From Aquiflexum sp. TKW24L (GTDB lineage Bacteria > Bacteroidota > Bacteroidia > Cytophagales > Cyclobacteriaceae), in contig NZ_JAMFLG010000003.1 of assembly GCF_023502205.1 (NCBI RefSeq), positions 124,001 to 188,000 on the forward strand: a stretch of 64,000 bases of DNA, written 5' to 3'. The notes beneath the pieces are model-generated. The model did no database searches, had not been told where the DNA came from, and saw only the letters and a program-made list of their open reading frames with translations. Every line of letters starts with the position of its first letter. Position 1 is the stretch's first letter. Shown piece by piece: positions 1 through 9,046 of this stretch. Made by a program: the position numbers and the translations under genes.

Positions 1-483
1 TTTGACTATCGGAACAAGAACGTTGATTTTGAAAATTGAAAATTTTGGCACCACAGGATGAAGTGATACAGCATTGCTGATGATGGTTTTCACTTCGGGA
101 AGTAAACCTTTGACGTAGGATATCATGAAGCTGGTACTTCCCTGACAATGTATGATAGCTTTGATTTCTTTTTTTCCTGTCAATTCCACAATTTTCCTGA
201 CAGCAGCCGGGTGGTCATTGTCTGCGACAACATCGAGATTCCATTCATTTGGCTCGAGGTCTATACTTGCCCTCCAGTTTTCCAGCCACACATCGTAGCC
301 ATCCTCTGCCAATGCCTGAATTATGTTTTTTTCTGTAGGGGCATTAAAAATATTTGCCCTCACTCCTGCTCCGTGAACCAGCAATACAGGACCTTTAGTA
401 GTTCCTGATTTTTTAAAATGCCACAGATTGCATTGGAATCCATCCAATGCATCAAATTTTATTATATCAAATTGATCTTGCAT
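1..483 (-). CDS. Alpha/beta hydrolase, 5'-complete but truncated by window edge
   Basis: The gene starts at ATG 483-481 on the minus strand and runs off the left edge, giving 161 codons. The translation has an HGxG-type oxyanion segment (LLVHGAGVRAN, about residues 34-44), a WLENWR segment, and a nucleophile-elbow-like IIHCQGS (about 110-116). Where lipases have GxSxG, the elbow reads HCQGS, so the nucleophile position appears to be Cys. This resembles hydrolase domains that accompany GMC-type cholesterol oxidases, and Cys is also used in PHA synthases, but I cannot assign a substrate. No signal peptide is visible, so the protein is probably cytoplasmic. The His/Asp members of the triad would lie beyond the window. 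The fold call is fairly safe; the function is not. Confidence 0.75.
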   Translation of the reverse strand, partial: MQDQFDIIKFDALDGFQCNLWHFKKSGTTKGPVLLVHGAGVRANIFNAPTEKNIIQALAEDGYDVWLENWRASIDLEPNEWNLDVVADNDHPAAVRKIVELTGKKEIKAIIHCQGSTSFMISYVKGLLPEVKTIISNAVSLHPVVPKFSIFKINVLVPIVK

Positions 484-532
484 CTTTTCTTATAAAAACA
501 GCATTAATTTAATATAAAAAATTGCTAATTCC

Positions 533-718
533 TTATTTTTCGAAATTAATTATGTGATTATTCGCGTTTTTGGCAGTAATCCAATTTCCATTTAAAAATC
601 TGGATGGAAGATTTGATCCTCCATGCAATGATAAAATCAATTTTAATTCTCGGGGCTGAATTTTCACAACAATTAGTGAATTTAAAGGATGATTTGGCCA
701 GAAATCATACTCACACAA
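533..718 (-). CDS. Small hypothetical protein (61 aa), doubtful
   Basis: This 61-codon frame begins with ATG and lies 49 bases upstream of the truncated hydrolase on the same strand, so the two could be cotranscribed. Codon choice resembles neighbouring genes (TTA, AAT, ATT, GGA) and the peptide has mixed, protein-like composition with no membrane segment. I recognise no family. It could equally be a chance frame in an AT-rich gap. Confidence 0.3.
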   Translation of the reverse strand: MCEYDFWPNHPLNSLIVVKIQPRELKLILSLHGGSNLPSRFLNGNWITAKNANNHIINFEK

Positions 719-904
719 AAAAAATTCACCTATATTCTTATTTTAAAAAAAATTTCACATCGAAAAAATAATATTTCATCCTGTATATTTTGTAATGTAC
801 ATTTTTTTGATAATAATATTTTGATAGTAATTTTTTTCTTACTTATTTTCAATCAGTTAGGTCACCCAATCACCCAACAAATCTCACCCTTTACTCCATT
901 TGAA

Positions 905-1348
905 ATGAGAAGATTTCTGAAAGGCACATTGGCTATTTTATTGGTTTGCGTTTCGATTATGTCCAATTCTCTATTGGCCAAAGAAGCAGTAAGCCCGATC
1001 TTTGAACCGCTACAAAATGAGGTGAAAGTACGAGAGGAATCAACTCAATTCACACAAGCTAACATTTTCCCTTTTTTGGGAGATAACTCCGAATTTCCAT
1101 GGGAGTTTAACAAATCAAACCTTTTATTGATCAGTATAATTTTATCAATCACCCTGTTGGTTTTTGCTCACAAGAATAATTTTGAAACTGACATTTATGC
1201 CTTTTACCATACCAATAGGGATGGAAGTGTCACCTTTGAAAGCAACGAAGCACAGCGTGCATATGAATTAAGAAGCCTTTTAGCAAAAACTTTTAGGATT
1301 CTAGGAATATTGACCGCTTTTGCATCTGTGATTATGATATTTTTATAA
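905..1348 (+). CDS. Hypothetical exported/membrane protein
   Basis: I chose the ATG at 905 over the longer frame opening at 689. The product (147 aa) then begins MRRFLKGTLA followed by a hydrophobic stretch ending near SLLAKEA, which looks like a signal peptide, whereas the upstream 72 codons are low-complexity AT-rich sequence. After about 45 polar residues come one membrane segment (NLLLISIILSITLLVFAHK), a hydrophilic loop with DIYAFYHTNRDG, and a second hydrophobic segment at the extreme C-terminus (ILGILTAFASVIMIFL). No family is recognised. The gene stands alone with a terminator about 70 bases downstream. Confidence 0.6.
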   Translation: MRRFLKGTLAILLVCVSIMSNSLLAKEAVSPIFEPLQNEVKVREESTQFTQANIFPFLGDNSEFPWEFNKSNLLLISIILSITLLVFAHKNNFETDIYAFYHTNRDGSVTFESNEAQRAYELRSLLAKTFRILGILTAFASVIMIFL

Positions 1349-1416
1349 ATAGACTCTCCGATTTTCCAAGACATTGACTTTGGCTAATTTTTTTATCTAT
1401 TCATAATTGGTGAAGA

Positions 1417-1452
1417 GGTCCACTGCACATCGTGTGGTGGCCTTTTTTCTTT
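1417..1452 (+). terminator. Rho-independent terminator after the 905-1348 gene
   Basis: CCACTGCAC pairs with GTGTGGTGG (two wobble pairs) across a three-base ATC loop. An outer GG/CC clamp forms around one bulged T, and the stem is followed by TTTTTTCTTTT. It lies between two plus-strand genes. Confidence 0.65.
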
Positions 1453-1531
1453 TATTGGGTTTGAGATTTACATCTAGGGATTGCCTTTTTGTTTTTTATG
1501 TTTTTTAAAATTGAATTCTTGACCCTATCTT

Positions 1532-1539
1532 TATTTTTG
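1532..1539 (+). promoter_or_regulatory. Candidate Bacteroidota -7 box (TATTTTTG)
   Basis: TATTTTTG fits the Bacteroidota -7 consensus TAnnTTTG and sits about 21 bases before the ATG of the oxidoreductase gene. A TTG at 1511-1513 lies 18 bases upstream, near the expected -33 position. The implied leader would be very short. Confidence 0.4.
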
Positions 1540-1559
1540 ATTTCAAACCAAATTAACCG

Positions 1560-2705
1560 ATGAAAAAAATAAAAACAGCCATCGTAGGGACAGGCTTTAT
1601 TGGGCCTGCCCACCTTGAAGCTTTGAGAAGATTACCCTTTATTGAAGTTACCGCAGTGTGTGAAGTTAATATAGATTTGGCCAAAGAAAAGGCAAATCAG
1701 CTTGGTATTCCCAATGCATTTACTTTTGAAGAAATGCTCAAGCAAACTGATATCGATGTGGTTCATATCTGCACACCCAACTTCCTTCATTTCTCACAAT
1801 CCAAAGCAGCATTACTAGCAGGAAAACACGTAGTATGTGAAAAACCTCTTGCTACCAATATCGAAGAAGCTGAAGAATTGGTGGCTTTGGCTAAGGAAAA
1901 AGGACTTGTCAATGCAGTCCATTTTAACCTCCGCTACTACCCTCTTGTCAGACAGATGAAAACAATGAGAGAGAATGGAGATTTGGGTGAAGTCTACAGT
2001 GTGATGGGATCTTACCTTCAGGATTGGTTGTTTTTGCAAACAGATTATAATTGGAGATTGGAACCTGATAAATCAGGTGACTCAAGGGCAATTGCTGACA
2101 TTGGATCTCACTTGTTGGATATTACAGAGTACGTCACTGGATTGAAAGTCACAGAGGTAATGGCAGATTTTTCCACAGTCCATAAGACGAGATTGAAGCC
2201 CCTGAAGCCACTAGAAACTTATTCAGGCAAAATGTTGGATGCTTCAGATTATGCAGAAGTACCGATCAACACAGAAGATCATGCCAGTGTTTTGTTGAGG
2301 TTTGATAATGGAAACAAAGGTTCCGTGACCGTAAGCCAGGTTAACGCAGGAAGGAAAAACAGGCTCAATATTGAAATTTCAGGTTCGAAAGCAAATTTTG
2401 AATGGTGTTCAGAAAGACCCAATGAACTGTGGATCGGTAAAAGGGAAACTGCTAACCACCATTTGATGAAAGACCCTTCCCTACTCGCCAAAGAGGCTTC
2501 CGCTTTGGTCAGCTTTCCCGGAGGGCACAATGAAGGGTTTCCTGATACCTCCAAGCAATTGTTTAAGGAGGTTTATGCTGCCATCAGAGAAGGAAAGCAG
2601 CCCGAGAAGCCAAGTTTCCCAACTTTCGCCGATGGCTTGAGGGAACTATTGATTTGCGAAAGGATCATCGAAAGTCATAGAAAACAGGCTTGGGTCAAGA
2701 TTTAA
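1560..2705 (+). CDS. Gfo/Idh/MocA family NAD(P)-dependent oxidoreductase
   Basis: The 381-residue product belongs to the glucose-fructose oxidoreductase / inositol dehydrogenase / MocA superfamily. The Rossmann motif GTGFIG is at residues 10-15 and the family hallmark EKPLAT at 94-99, where the lysine contacts cofactor and substrate. The second half is the alpha/beta substrate domain, including GDSRAIADIGSH with the conserved Asp/His pair. Such enzymes oxidise sugar or inositol hydroxyls, often in carbohydrate catabolism. No sugar transporter or isomerase gene is adjacent, so the substrate is open. No signal peptide is seen, so it is probably cytoplasmic. The length is normal and the frame intact. 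It appears monocistronic or leads into the DUF2911 gene 63 bases downstream. Confidence 0.9.
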   Translation: MKKIKTAIVGTGFIGPAHLEALRRLPFIEVTAVCEVNIDLAKEKANQLGIPNAFTFEEMLKQTDIDVVHICTPNFLHFSQSKAALLAGKHVVCEKPLATNIEEAEELVALAKEKGLVNAVHFNLRYYPLVRQMKTMRENGDLGEVYSVMGSYLQDWLFLQTDYNWRLEPDKSGDSRAIADIGSHLLDITEYVTGLKVTEVMADFSTVHKTRLKPLKPLETYSGKMLDASDYAEVPINTEDHASVLLRFDNGNKGSVTVSQVNAGRKNRLNIEISGSKANFEWCSERPNELWIGKRETANHHLMKDPSLLAKEASALVSFPGGHNEGFPDTSKQLFKEVYAAIREGKQPEKPSFPTFADGLRELLICERIIESHRKQAWVKI

Positions 2706-2768
2706 CAAATTATTGACAACCAAAATAAAGTAAGGAAGTTAAACCCATACAACTAATCCAATCTAAAA

Positions 2769-3281
2769 ATGAAAAAAATGAGCTTAAAAAAATTTGGTTT
2801 TTTTTCCATGGCTTTAGCAATGATGTCTATTGTGGCGATAGCCCAAGAAAAAGCAAGTCCGGCAAAAACCGCTGAAGGAACTGTAAAAGGTTCTAAAATC
2901 ACAATCAATTACGGTAGTCCTGCGGTCAAAGGCAGGGAAATTTGGGGAGAATTGGTTCCGGTTGGACAAGTTTGGAGAGCAGGTGCTGATGATGCCACCA
3001 CTTTTGAAACCTCCAAAGCCATTAAGATACAAGGTCAGACACTTCCGGCAGGAAAATACAGTTTCTTCATTATTCCAGGTGAAACCAGCTCGACTTTCGT
3101 ATTCAATAAGGAAGCCAAGCAATGGGGAGCTTATAAATATGACCAAAGCAAGGATGCTTTGAGGGTTGAAGTTCCATCCATACAAACTTCCACTTTAGAA
3201 GAAAGATTAGTCTATGAAGTAAAATCTGACAGCTTTGAGATCCGATGGGAATATCGCAAAGCCTCAGCAAAAATTGAATAA
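2769..3281 (+). CDS. DUF2911 domain-containing exported protein
   Basis: The 170-residue product has an N-terminal signal peptide (hydrophobic FFSMALAMMSIVAIAQ, cleavage near residue 26). It then follows the DUF2911 pattern: ITINYGSPAVKGREIWG, VPVGQVWRAGADDATTFE, LPAGKYSFFIIPGE and WGAYKYD. DUF2911 proteins are common in Bacteroidota and predicted to be periplasmic; their biochemical role is unknown and the old label of asparagine-synthetase-like has no support. A second ATG three codons in (MSLKK) is an alternative start. The gene is followed closely by a strong terminator, so it is the last gene of its unit. Confidence 0.88.
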   Translation: MKKMSLKKFGFFSMALAMMSIVAIAQEKASPAKTAEGTVKGSKITINYGSPAVKGREIWGELVPVGQVWRAGADDATTFETSKAIKIQGQTLPAGKYSFFIIPGETSSTFVFNKEAKQWGAYKYDQSKDALRVEVPSIQTSTLEERLVYEVKSDSFEIRWEYRKASAKIE

Positions 3282-3306
3282 AAAATAATTCCATTTGATA
3301 GCAACA

Positions 3307-3351
3307 CCGCTGCTTTGGATTTCAATATCCCGGAAGCAGCGGTTTTTTTTT
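3307..3351 (+). terminator. Rho-independent terminator after the DUF2911 gene
   Basis: CCGCTGCTT at 3307-3315 pairs perfectly with AAGCAGCGG at 3334-3342 and is followed by nine T residues. The hrpB start lies only 24 bases past the T run. Confidence 0.9.
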
Positions 3352-3374
3352 ACCTTTACACCAAAACCTGAATT

Positions 3375-5855
3375 TTGAAATTCGACTACCATTCCATTGA
3401 TCTTCCAATTAAGGAAATCATTCCCGAAGTAAAATCCCTTCTTGGTTCTAGTAATACTTTGATTGTGAATGCTCCTCCCGGAGCGGGAAAGAGCACACTT
3501 TTGCCTTTGGCTTTATTGGGTGAGCCATTTTTGGAAGGTAAAAAAATCCTGATGCTCGAACCACGTAGACTTGCTGCCAAGACAATAGCTTGGAGAATGT
3601 CAGATCTTATCGGAGAAAATGTTGGAGAAACCATAGGATTTAGAATCAGGTTTGAAAATCAGATTTCCTCAAAAACAAAAATCGAGGTGGTCACAGAAGG
3701 GATTTTGGCTCGCATGCTACATTCTGACAGTACTTTAGAGGATGTGGGAATGGTGATTTTTGACGAGTTTCATGAAAGAAATATCCATGCAGATGTGGCT
3801 ATGGCACTTTGCCGTGAAGTCCAACAGATCTTGAGACCTGACCTTAGGATCCTGGTAATGTCAGCAACATTGGATATGCCACAACTGACTGCTTTGCTCC
3901 AAGCTCCTGCCATCACAAGTGAGGGGAAATCCTATACTGTTTCTCAATATTATATCGGTGACATTGATTTTGGGATTTTGCCTGAGATAGTTTCAAAAAC
4001 TGTAATTGAGGCTTCTGTAAAACATCAGGGCGATATTCTTGTTTTTTTGCCCGGTCAGGGAGAAATAAAAAAAACCGAGGCGATCTTAAGAAGACAACTT
4101 CCGGGTTTTTCGATTCACCCATTGTATGGAATGCTTAGTCCACAAGCACAACACCAAGCTATTTTTCCCAATAAAAATGGAAAACGAAAAGTTGTATTGG
4201 CCACCTCCATCGCAGAAACGAGTTTGACCATAGAGGGCGTCGAAATTGTGGTGGATTCAGGTTTTGGACGTACTTCCAAATTCAACCCTAGAACCGGACT
4301 ATCAAAGTTAGAAACCATCAGGATTTCTAAGGATTCTGCGGATCAAAGGTCAGGAAGAGCAGGTAGACTTGGACCGGGGGTTTGCTATAGGATGTGGTCC
4401 AAAAACACCCATGGATTGATGGCGGATTATAGAACGCCTGAGATTTTGGAAGCAGATCTTGCATTTTTGGTTCTCGATATGGTTCAGTGGGGAATCAAAG
4501 ACTTTCAGCAACTTACCTGGCTGACTCCTCCTCCAACGGGACATATTTCCCAAGCCTTAGATTTATTGCATGAAATCAATGCATTGGAATCGGGAAAAAT
4601 CACCTCCCATGGTCGAAAAATCCATGAGATACCGGCACATCCAAGGATAGCGCATATGTTGATCATGGCTCAAAGGATCAATAAATCAGGTTTGGCTACT
4701 GATATCGCTGCCTTATTAGAGGAAAGAGATCCTCTGGATATTGATGCCGGTGTGGATATCAACCTGAGAGTGGAAGCATTGAGAAGAGCTCGAAAAGAAG
4801 GGCTGAATATAAAGGGGATCAATAAAATCGAAAAAGTTGCCCGTCAATATCGGAAAATGTTGCAAATCGATGAGGAAAACGGATTTGTTGACCCATTTGA
4901 AACAGGCTTGTTGATTGCCTATGCATATCCTGAGAGGGTTGCCTGTTCGAGACCTGGGAATAATGCCCAGTTCCAATTGGCAAACGGAAAAATAGTCATG
5001 ATGGGACACCGGGATGACCTTGCCCATGAGTCGTGGCTAGCGGTCTCACATGTGGATGCAAGGGATGGGGTTGGAAAAATTTTTATGGCTTCACCTTTGA
5101 ATCCCAAGGATTTGCTCCCGATGGTGAAAGAAAAAAAAATTATCAAATGGGATAAAAGAAATGGTGAATTGATGGCTGTCAAAAACCTTTGTCTTGGGTC
5201 CATCATTCTAAAATCAACGCCTTTAACTTCTATATCAGAGGAAGAAAAGTCAAAAGCCATTTTGGATGCCATCAAAACAGACGGTTCAGCGCTACTGGAT
5301 TTTAATGAGGATACCAAGCAGCTTCAAAACCGGCTCAACTCCCTTAGGGTTTGGAATGAAAGTCAGAATTGGCCTGATTTTACCATTGAAGCACTTTTAG
5401 AAAACTCGGATAAATGGCTTTCGCAATATCTGTCTGGGGTTAAAAATGAGGATGATCTTTTTAAATTGAATCTCAAAGAAATATTGATCAACAGTTTAGA
5501 TTTTGAGCAGCAAAATCTACTCAAAGAACTTGCTCCGGAAAAGATAGCTGTACCAAGTGGAAGCTTGATTACAATCCATTACGGTGATTCCGGGGAACCC
5601 CCTGTATTGGCTGTGAGGCTGCAGGAAGTATTTGGTTGGGTAGACACACCTAAAATCAATGCGGGTAAAATACCTTTGGTGCTTCATTTATTGTCTCCTG
5701 GATTCAAACCAGTTCAAGTTACCTCCGATCTGAGAAGTTTTTGGATGAATACCTATTTTGAAGTGAAAAAAGAATTAAAGCGAAGGTATCCGAAACATTC
5801 TTGGCCTGAAGAGCCTTTACAAGCTGTGGCCGTAAGCGGTGTCAAAAGACGATAA
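3375..5855 (+). CDS. hrpB: ATP-dependent helicase HrpB
   Basis: The 826-residue product is a DEAH/DExH-type helicase of the HrpB family, whose usual length is about 800-850 aa. Visible motifs are Walker A GAGKS (36-40), motif Ia LEPRRLAA, motif II DEFH (130-133), motif III SAT (163-165), and motif VI QRSGRAGR. A helicase-associated segment (HPRIAHML) and the long HrpB-specific C-terminal region follow. HrpB is a cytoplasmic putative RNA/DNA helicase whose role is poorly defined. The start is a TTG at 3375: the first in-frame ATG lies after Walker A and cannot be the start. The gene sits just past a terminator, so its promoter must overlap that short gap or it relies on read-through. Confidence 0.92.
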   Translation: MKFDYHSIDLPIKEIIPEVKSLLGSSNTLIVNAPPGAGKSTLLPLALLGEPFLEGKKILMLEPRRLAAKTIAWRMSDLIGENVGETIGFRIRFENQISSKTKIEVVTEGILARMLHSDSTLEDVGMVIFDEFHERNIHADVAMALCREVQQILRPDLRILVMSATLDMPQLTALLQAPAITSEGKSYTVSQYYIGDIDFGILPEIVSKTVIEASVKHQGDILVFLPGQGEIKKTEAILRRQLPGFSIHPLYGMLSPQAQHQAIFPNKNGKRKVVLATSIAETSLTIEGVEIVVDSGFGRTSKFNPRTGLSKLETIRISKDSADQRSGRAGRLGPGVCYRMWSKNTHGLMADYRTPEILEADLAFLVLDMVQWGIKDFQQLTWLTPPPTGHISQALDLLHEINALESGKITSHGRKIHEIPAHPRIAHMLIMAQRINKSGLATDIAALLEERDPLDIDAGVDINLRVEALRRARKEGLNIKGINKIEKVARQYRKMLQIDEENGFVDPFETGLLIAYAYPERVACSRPGNNAQFQLANGKIVMMGHRDDLAHESWLAVSHVDARDGVGKIFMASPLNPKDLLPMVKEKKIIKWDKRNGELMAVKNLCLGSIILKSTPLTSISEEEKSKAILDAIKTDGSALLDFNEDTKQLQNRLNSLRVWNESQNWPDFTIEALLENSDKWLSQYLSGVKNEDDLFKLNLKEILINSLDFEQQNLLKELAPEKIAVPSGSLITIHYGDSGEPPVLAVRLQEVFGWVDTPKINAGKIPLVLHLLSPGFKPVQVTSDLRSFWMNTYFEVKKELKRRYPKHSWPEEPLQAVAVSGVKRR

Positions 5856-6260
5856 CCGATAATGATCACATATAGGATTTAGATTTTTTGATCCTTGGAT
5901 TGGTTTTTGTTCACTTTTACCTTGAAAACCAAACAGGGGAATACAGTTATAATAAATATTTAATTTTTGATTTCGGCGCATTATGAGTTTCAACATTGGT
6001 AATAAAATTCACAAATTGGGGTATAAATAACACGCCAATTTCATTATGACTATTTGCAAATGCTAAATATTAAATAATTGAAAATTAATTTTCTTTCCAA
6101 TAAGAATAAAAAATACGGGATTAAAGCGTAAATGTAAACTCAACACTTCATATTAAATTATATTCCACACGATTTAGCATTTTTTCTTTGTCTTTTCCGT
6201 TTTAGTTTATCCCTAACTGATTGTAGATTTGGTTTATCACTTCATTTTAAAACCACCATT
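5856..6260. other. 405-base intergenic region
   Basis: This very AT-rich gap between hrpB and the epimerase gene contains no convincing ORF or structured RNA that I can see. The last 40 bases hold a -7-like TAGATTTG box. No clear terminator follows hrpB. Confidence 0.6.
6224..6231 (+). promoter_or_regulatory. Candidate -7 box (TAGATTTG)
   Basis: TAGATTTG is an exact TAnnTTTG match 29 bases before the ATG of the 6261 gene. A T-rich stretch (TTTA at 6201) occupies the -33 region. It would drive the two overlapping SDR genes. Confidence 0.45.
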
Positions 6261-7250
6261 ATGATATCATTTGTCACAGGAGCTTCAGGATATTTGGGTC
6301 AAAGATTGGCCATGAAACTTGCGGAAAACGGAGATAAGGTACATGCACTGATCAGGAATCCTAAATCCGCTGCTGACTTGGACCACCCCAACATCAAGAT
6401 TTTTTATGGCGACCTCATGGATATAGGTAGTATCCAAAAAGGAATGCAGGGATGTGACACTGTTTTTCATGTGGCTGCACTTGCAAGGGTTTGGACCAAA
6501 GATCGGAACGACTTTTATAAGGTCAACCTAGAAGGGACTTCTAATATGATCAAGGTCTCCAAAGAAATGAAGATCTCAAAGTTTATTTTGACAAGCACCA
6601 CCGGTACCATAGGACCTTCATTGAACCTTCAAAACAATGAGGAAACCCCAAGATGGAGTAGTTTTAACAATGATTATGAAATCAGCAAATCTTTGGCAGA
6701 GAAGGAATTGATGAAATCCGTTGATAACGGCTTTCCTGGTTTGATCGTATTGCCTTCGAGGATTTTTGGTCCCGGCATTGACTCTCCAAGCTCGGGAGTC
6801 AATAGGGTTATCATAGGTTTTCTAAAAAAGAGAATGGCTATCATTCCGATTCAAAGCCACATTATAGGCAATTATTCCTTTATAGATGATATCGTCGAAG
6901 GCCATATTTTGGCTATGGAAAAAGGAGAAATAGGTGAAAAATATATATTGGGAGGAGAAAACAAAACCCTTTTCGAACTATTTGAGGTAATCAAAAATAG
7001 TATAAATCAAAAAGGAATAATCCTTAAAATACCTTTATGGCCGATGATGCACTTTTCCCTCCTCTCCCAATTTTTAGCAGATCGATTTGGTATCGAGCCC
7101 AAAATTACTCCTGATTTTGTCAAAAGGTTAAATGAAAATGCTGCTTTCGACTGCTCAAAGGCCATTTCAAAACTTGGATATTTCATCACGCCTTTTGATC
7201 AGGCTATCACTTCTACCATTCAATTTTTATCTAAAAAACATCAATTATGA
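6261..7250 (+). CDS. NAD-dependent epimerase/dehydratase (extended SDR)
   Basis: The 329-residue product is an extended short-chain dehydrogenase of the dihydroflavonol-4-reductase / 3-beta-hydroxysteroid dehydrogenase-like group. It has GASGYLG (7-13), an acidic DLMDI motif, VFHVAALA, a TSTTGT active-site strand, and the catalytic YxxxK as YEISK (Tyr139, Lys143). Proteins of this type act on NAD(P)(H)-dependent sugar, sterol or aldehyde reactions in the cytoplasm; the substrate cannot be read from the sequence. The stop overlaps the start of the next SDR gene (ATGA), so the two are probably translationally coupled and may act in one pathway. Confidence 0.88.
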   Translation: MISFVTGASGYLGQRLAMKLAENGDKVHALIRNPKSAADLDHPNIKIFYGDLMDIGSIQKGMQGCDTVFHVAALARVWTKDRNDFYKVNLEGTSNMIKVSKEMKISKFILTSTTGTIGPSLNLQNNEETPRWSSFNNDYEISKSLAEKELMKSVDNGFPGLIVLPSRIFGPGIDSPSSGVNRVIIGFLKKRMAIIPIQSHIIGNYSFIDDIVEGHILAMEKGEIGEKYILGGENKTLFELFEVIKNSINQKGIILKIPLWPMMHFSLLSQFLADRFGIEPKITPDFVKRLNENAAFDCSKAISKLGYFITPFDQAITSTIQFLSKKHQL

Positions 7251-8116
7251 AGCATTTTGTGTTGATTACCGGTGCAAGTGAAGGATTGGGAAAATCTTTT
7301 GCCATCGAATCTGCAAAAAGGGGGATGGATCTATTTTTAGTTTCTTTACCCGAAACAGGATTGCCGGAATTGTGTGGTCTTATCAAATCCAACTTTGAAG
7401 TCTTTGTGGATTTTCTAGAGCTTGATCTGACAGATGTCCAAAATTGTATACACCTCATAGACTATGTAAAAGCAAAAAATTACCCCATTTCGTTTCTAAT
7501 AAACAATGCCGGTGTTGGGGGTAACTACCGGTTTGCGAATGAGAGTTTTATAGTATTCAATCGTATGATCCAACTCAACATTACGGCCCTGACGCTAATT
7601 ACCCATAAGCTGATGGATACACTTCAAGATCAAGAAAGTGCTTTCATTCTCAATGTAAGTTCTATGGCTGCACATTTTGAAGGTCCTTATAAGCAGGTAT
7701 ATGGTGCTACCAAATCATATATTTATTACTTTTCAAAAAGTCTTGGGCAAGAATTGGAAAACACAAACGTGCACGTTAGCGTGATGTCCCCCGGCGGTAT
7801 CAGTTCTAATATCAGCCATATCAGGAAAAGTCAACTTTTGAATATATTTTCAAAGTCGACTTTTTTGGATCCGGAGTTTGTAGCAGAATATGGTATTCAA
7901 AAATGTTTAGAAAAGAGAGTTGAGATAATTCCCGGAAGGTTGACGAAAGGATATTTTATGTTTTCAAAACTGCTACCAAAGTTTATTAAGAAAAAATTGA
8001 TTCAAAATACAACTACCGAAATTTTTAATGCGCAAACCATTTTACATAATAAAGGAAAAAATGGAGAGGCTATCAGGGAAAGGCTTAAGGAAAGAATTGT
8101 TAAAAATGCATTTTAA
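7247..8116 (+). CDS. Classical short-chain dehydrogenase/reductase (SDR)
   Basis: The start ATG overlaps the previous stop (ATGA at 7247-7250). The 289-residue product is a classical SDR with LITGASEGLGK (cofactor glycine motif), LINNAGVGG, an ILNVSSMAA strand with the catalytic Ser, and YGATK for the YxxxK pair. The C-terminal part after the catalytic core is longer and basic (KLLPKFIKKK), which suggests membrane association as in ketoreductase-like SDRs. It is clearly related to the SDR at 43735-44505: both share the GLGK.FAIE block and QELENTNV. The partner gene upstream suggests a two-step redox pathway of unknown substrate. Confidence 0.88.
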   Translation: MKHFVLITGASEGLGKSFAIESAKRGMDLFLVSLPETGLPELCGLIKSNFEVFVDFLELDLTDVQNCIHLIDYVKAKNYPISFLINNAGVGGNYRFANESFIVFNRMIQLNITALTLITHKLMDTLQDQESAFILNVSSMAAHFEGPYKQVYGATKSYIYYFSKSLGQELENTNVHVSVMSPGGISSNISHIRKSQLLNIFSKSTFLDPEFVAEYGIQKCLEKRVEIIPGRLTKGYFMFSKLLPKFIKKKLIQNTTTEIFNAQTILHNKGKNGEAIRERLKERIVKNAF

Positions 8117-8128
8117 TTATAGACTCTC

Positions 8129-8148
8129 AATCTTTGAAATCAAAGATT
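8129..8148. terminator. Hairpin between convergent genes
   Basis: AATCTTTG (8129-8136) and CAAAGATT (8141-8148) form an 8-bp stem with an AAAT loop. It sits between the convergent genes ending at 8116 and 8140 and overlaps the 3' end of the minus-strand gene. There is no long T run, so its activity as a terminator is uncertain. Confidence 0.4.
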
Positions 8149-8757
8149 ATCCAAATATGCCAAAAGATTTAAGAAACAGGCAACAGTAAAAGGGGTTACC
8201 TGCATTTCATCCATTCTAGCTAAATAAATGTCCCTAACTTCCTTATATTTTGTCGGATTATAGAGTTTTGCCAAGGCAATACCTCGTGATGACCTATAGG
8301 TGAAATTTTGAGTGACTATATTTCTTTCAGGATCTTCGTTGAAAAACCTTTCAAGACTAATACCCTTGGAATAATGATCCATCCATGGGAAGCCATCTTT
8401 TACCAGAAATTCTTCTACTTTCTCAATGGTTGGATTGATCTCCATATCATTTTCCAAAAAGTATCTTTTTGGCATACTTGGATCAATTTTGTCTAACGTT
8501 TCTACTAAAGTGATGCTCCTATCCTTGTAATCACCCAATGTTGGCAAAAATTTGTGGATGATTGATTCTACCAAATCAAACCTTAAACCTAAATGGTACT
8601 CCAAGTATGAAGCATCATTGAAGTGGGTATGGTGAAAAAATATAATCTGCTTTCCTTGATTTATTGATTTGGAATAATGCAACTGCTTTTTTTCTAAGCT
8701 AAAACCGAAGTCAGCTAAGAATTCCTCATGCAGTAAAATCATTTCTTTAATTTTCAT
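8140..8757 (-). CDS. Hypothetical protein (205 aa)
   Basis: I recognise no family. The protein is soluble, without signal peptide or membrane segment, and rich in aromatic and charged residues. It has a His-rich FFHHTHFNDASYLEYH segment near residue 40-55 and an acidic helix-rich middle. It faces away from the VLRF1-like gene across a 289-base AT-rich gap that should hold both promoters. Codon use is like its neighbours. The stop is embedded in a short hairpin. Confidence 0.7.
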   Translation of the reverse strand: MKIKEMILLHEEFLADFGFSLEKKQLHYSKSINQGKQIIFFHHTHFNDASYLEYHLGLRFDLVESIIHKFLPTLGDYKDRSITLVETLDKIDPSMPKRYFLENDMEINPTIEKVEEFLVKDGFPWMDHYSKGISLERFFNEDPERNIVTQNFTYRSSRGIALAKLYNPTKYKEVRDIYLARMDEMQVTPFTVACFLNLLAYLDNL

Positions 8758-9046
8758 GGATTATTCCAAGTTTTTTATTTTATATAACGATTACAGGTTG
8801 GTCATATTATAAACTTTTAAATAATGTTTATGTTTTGGAAGATAATCAAAGACTACAATTTTCCCAAACATTACTAAATATATTTGCCTATCAAAAACAA
8901 CAGAAGTTGTCTTATATATATTAAATTATGATTGATTGAAATCTTTTTGACACATTTGATTCATTGGACCAAAATGAAGCTACGGTATTTTTTTGTATGT
9001 AAGTTACAAATATTAGACCATTTCAATTCTGAAAGAAAAAAAATTT

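Noticed and set aside
689-904. N-terminal extension of the 905-1348 protein
   Set aside because: The extra 72 residues are AT-rich and low complexity, and they would bury the signal peptide found at the ATG at 905.
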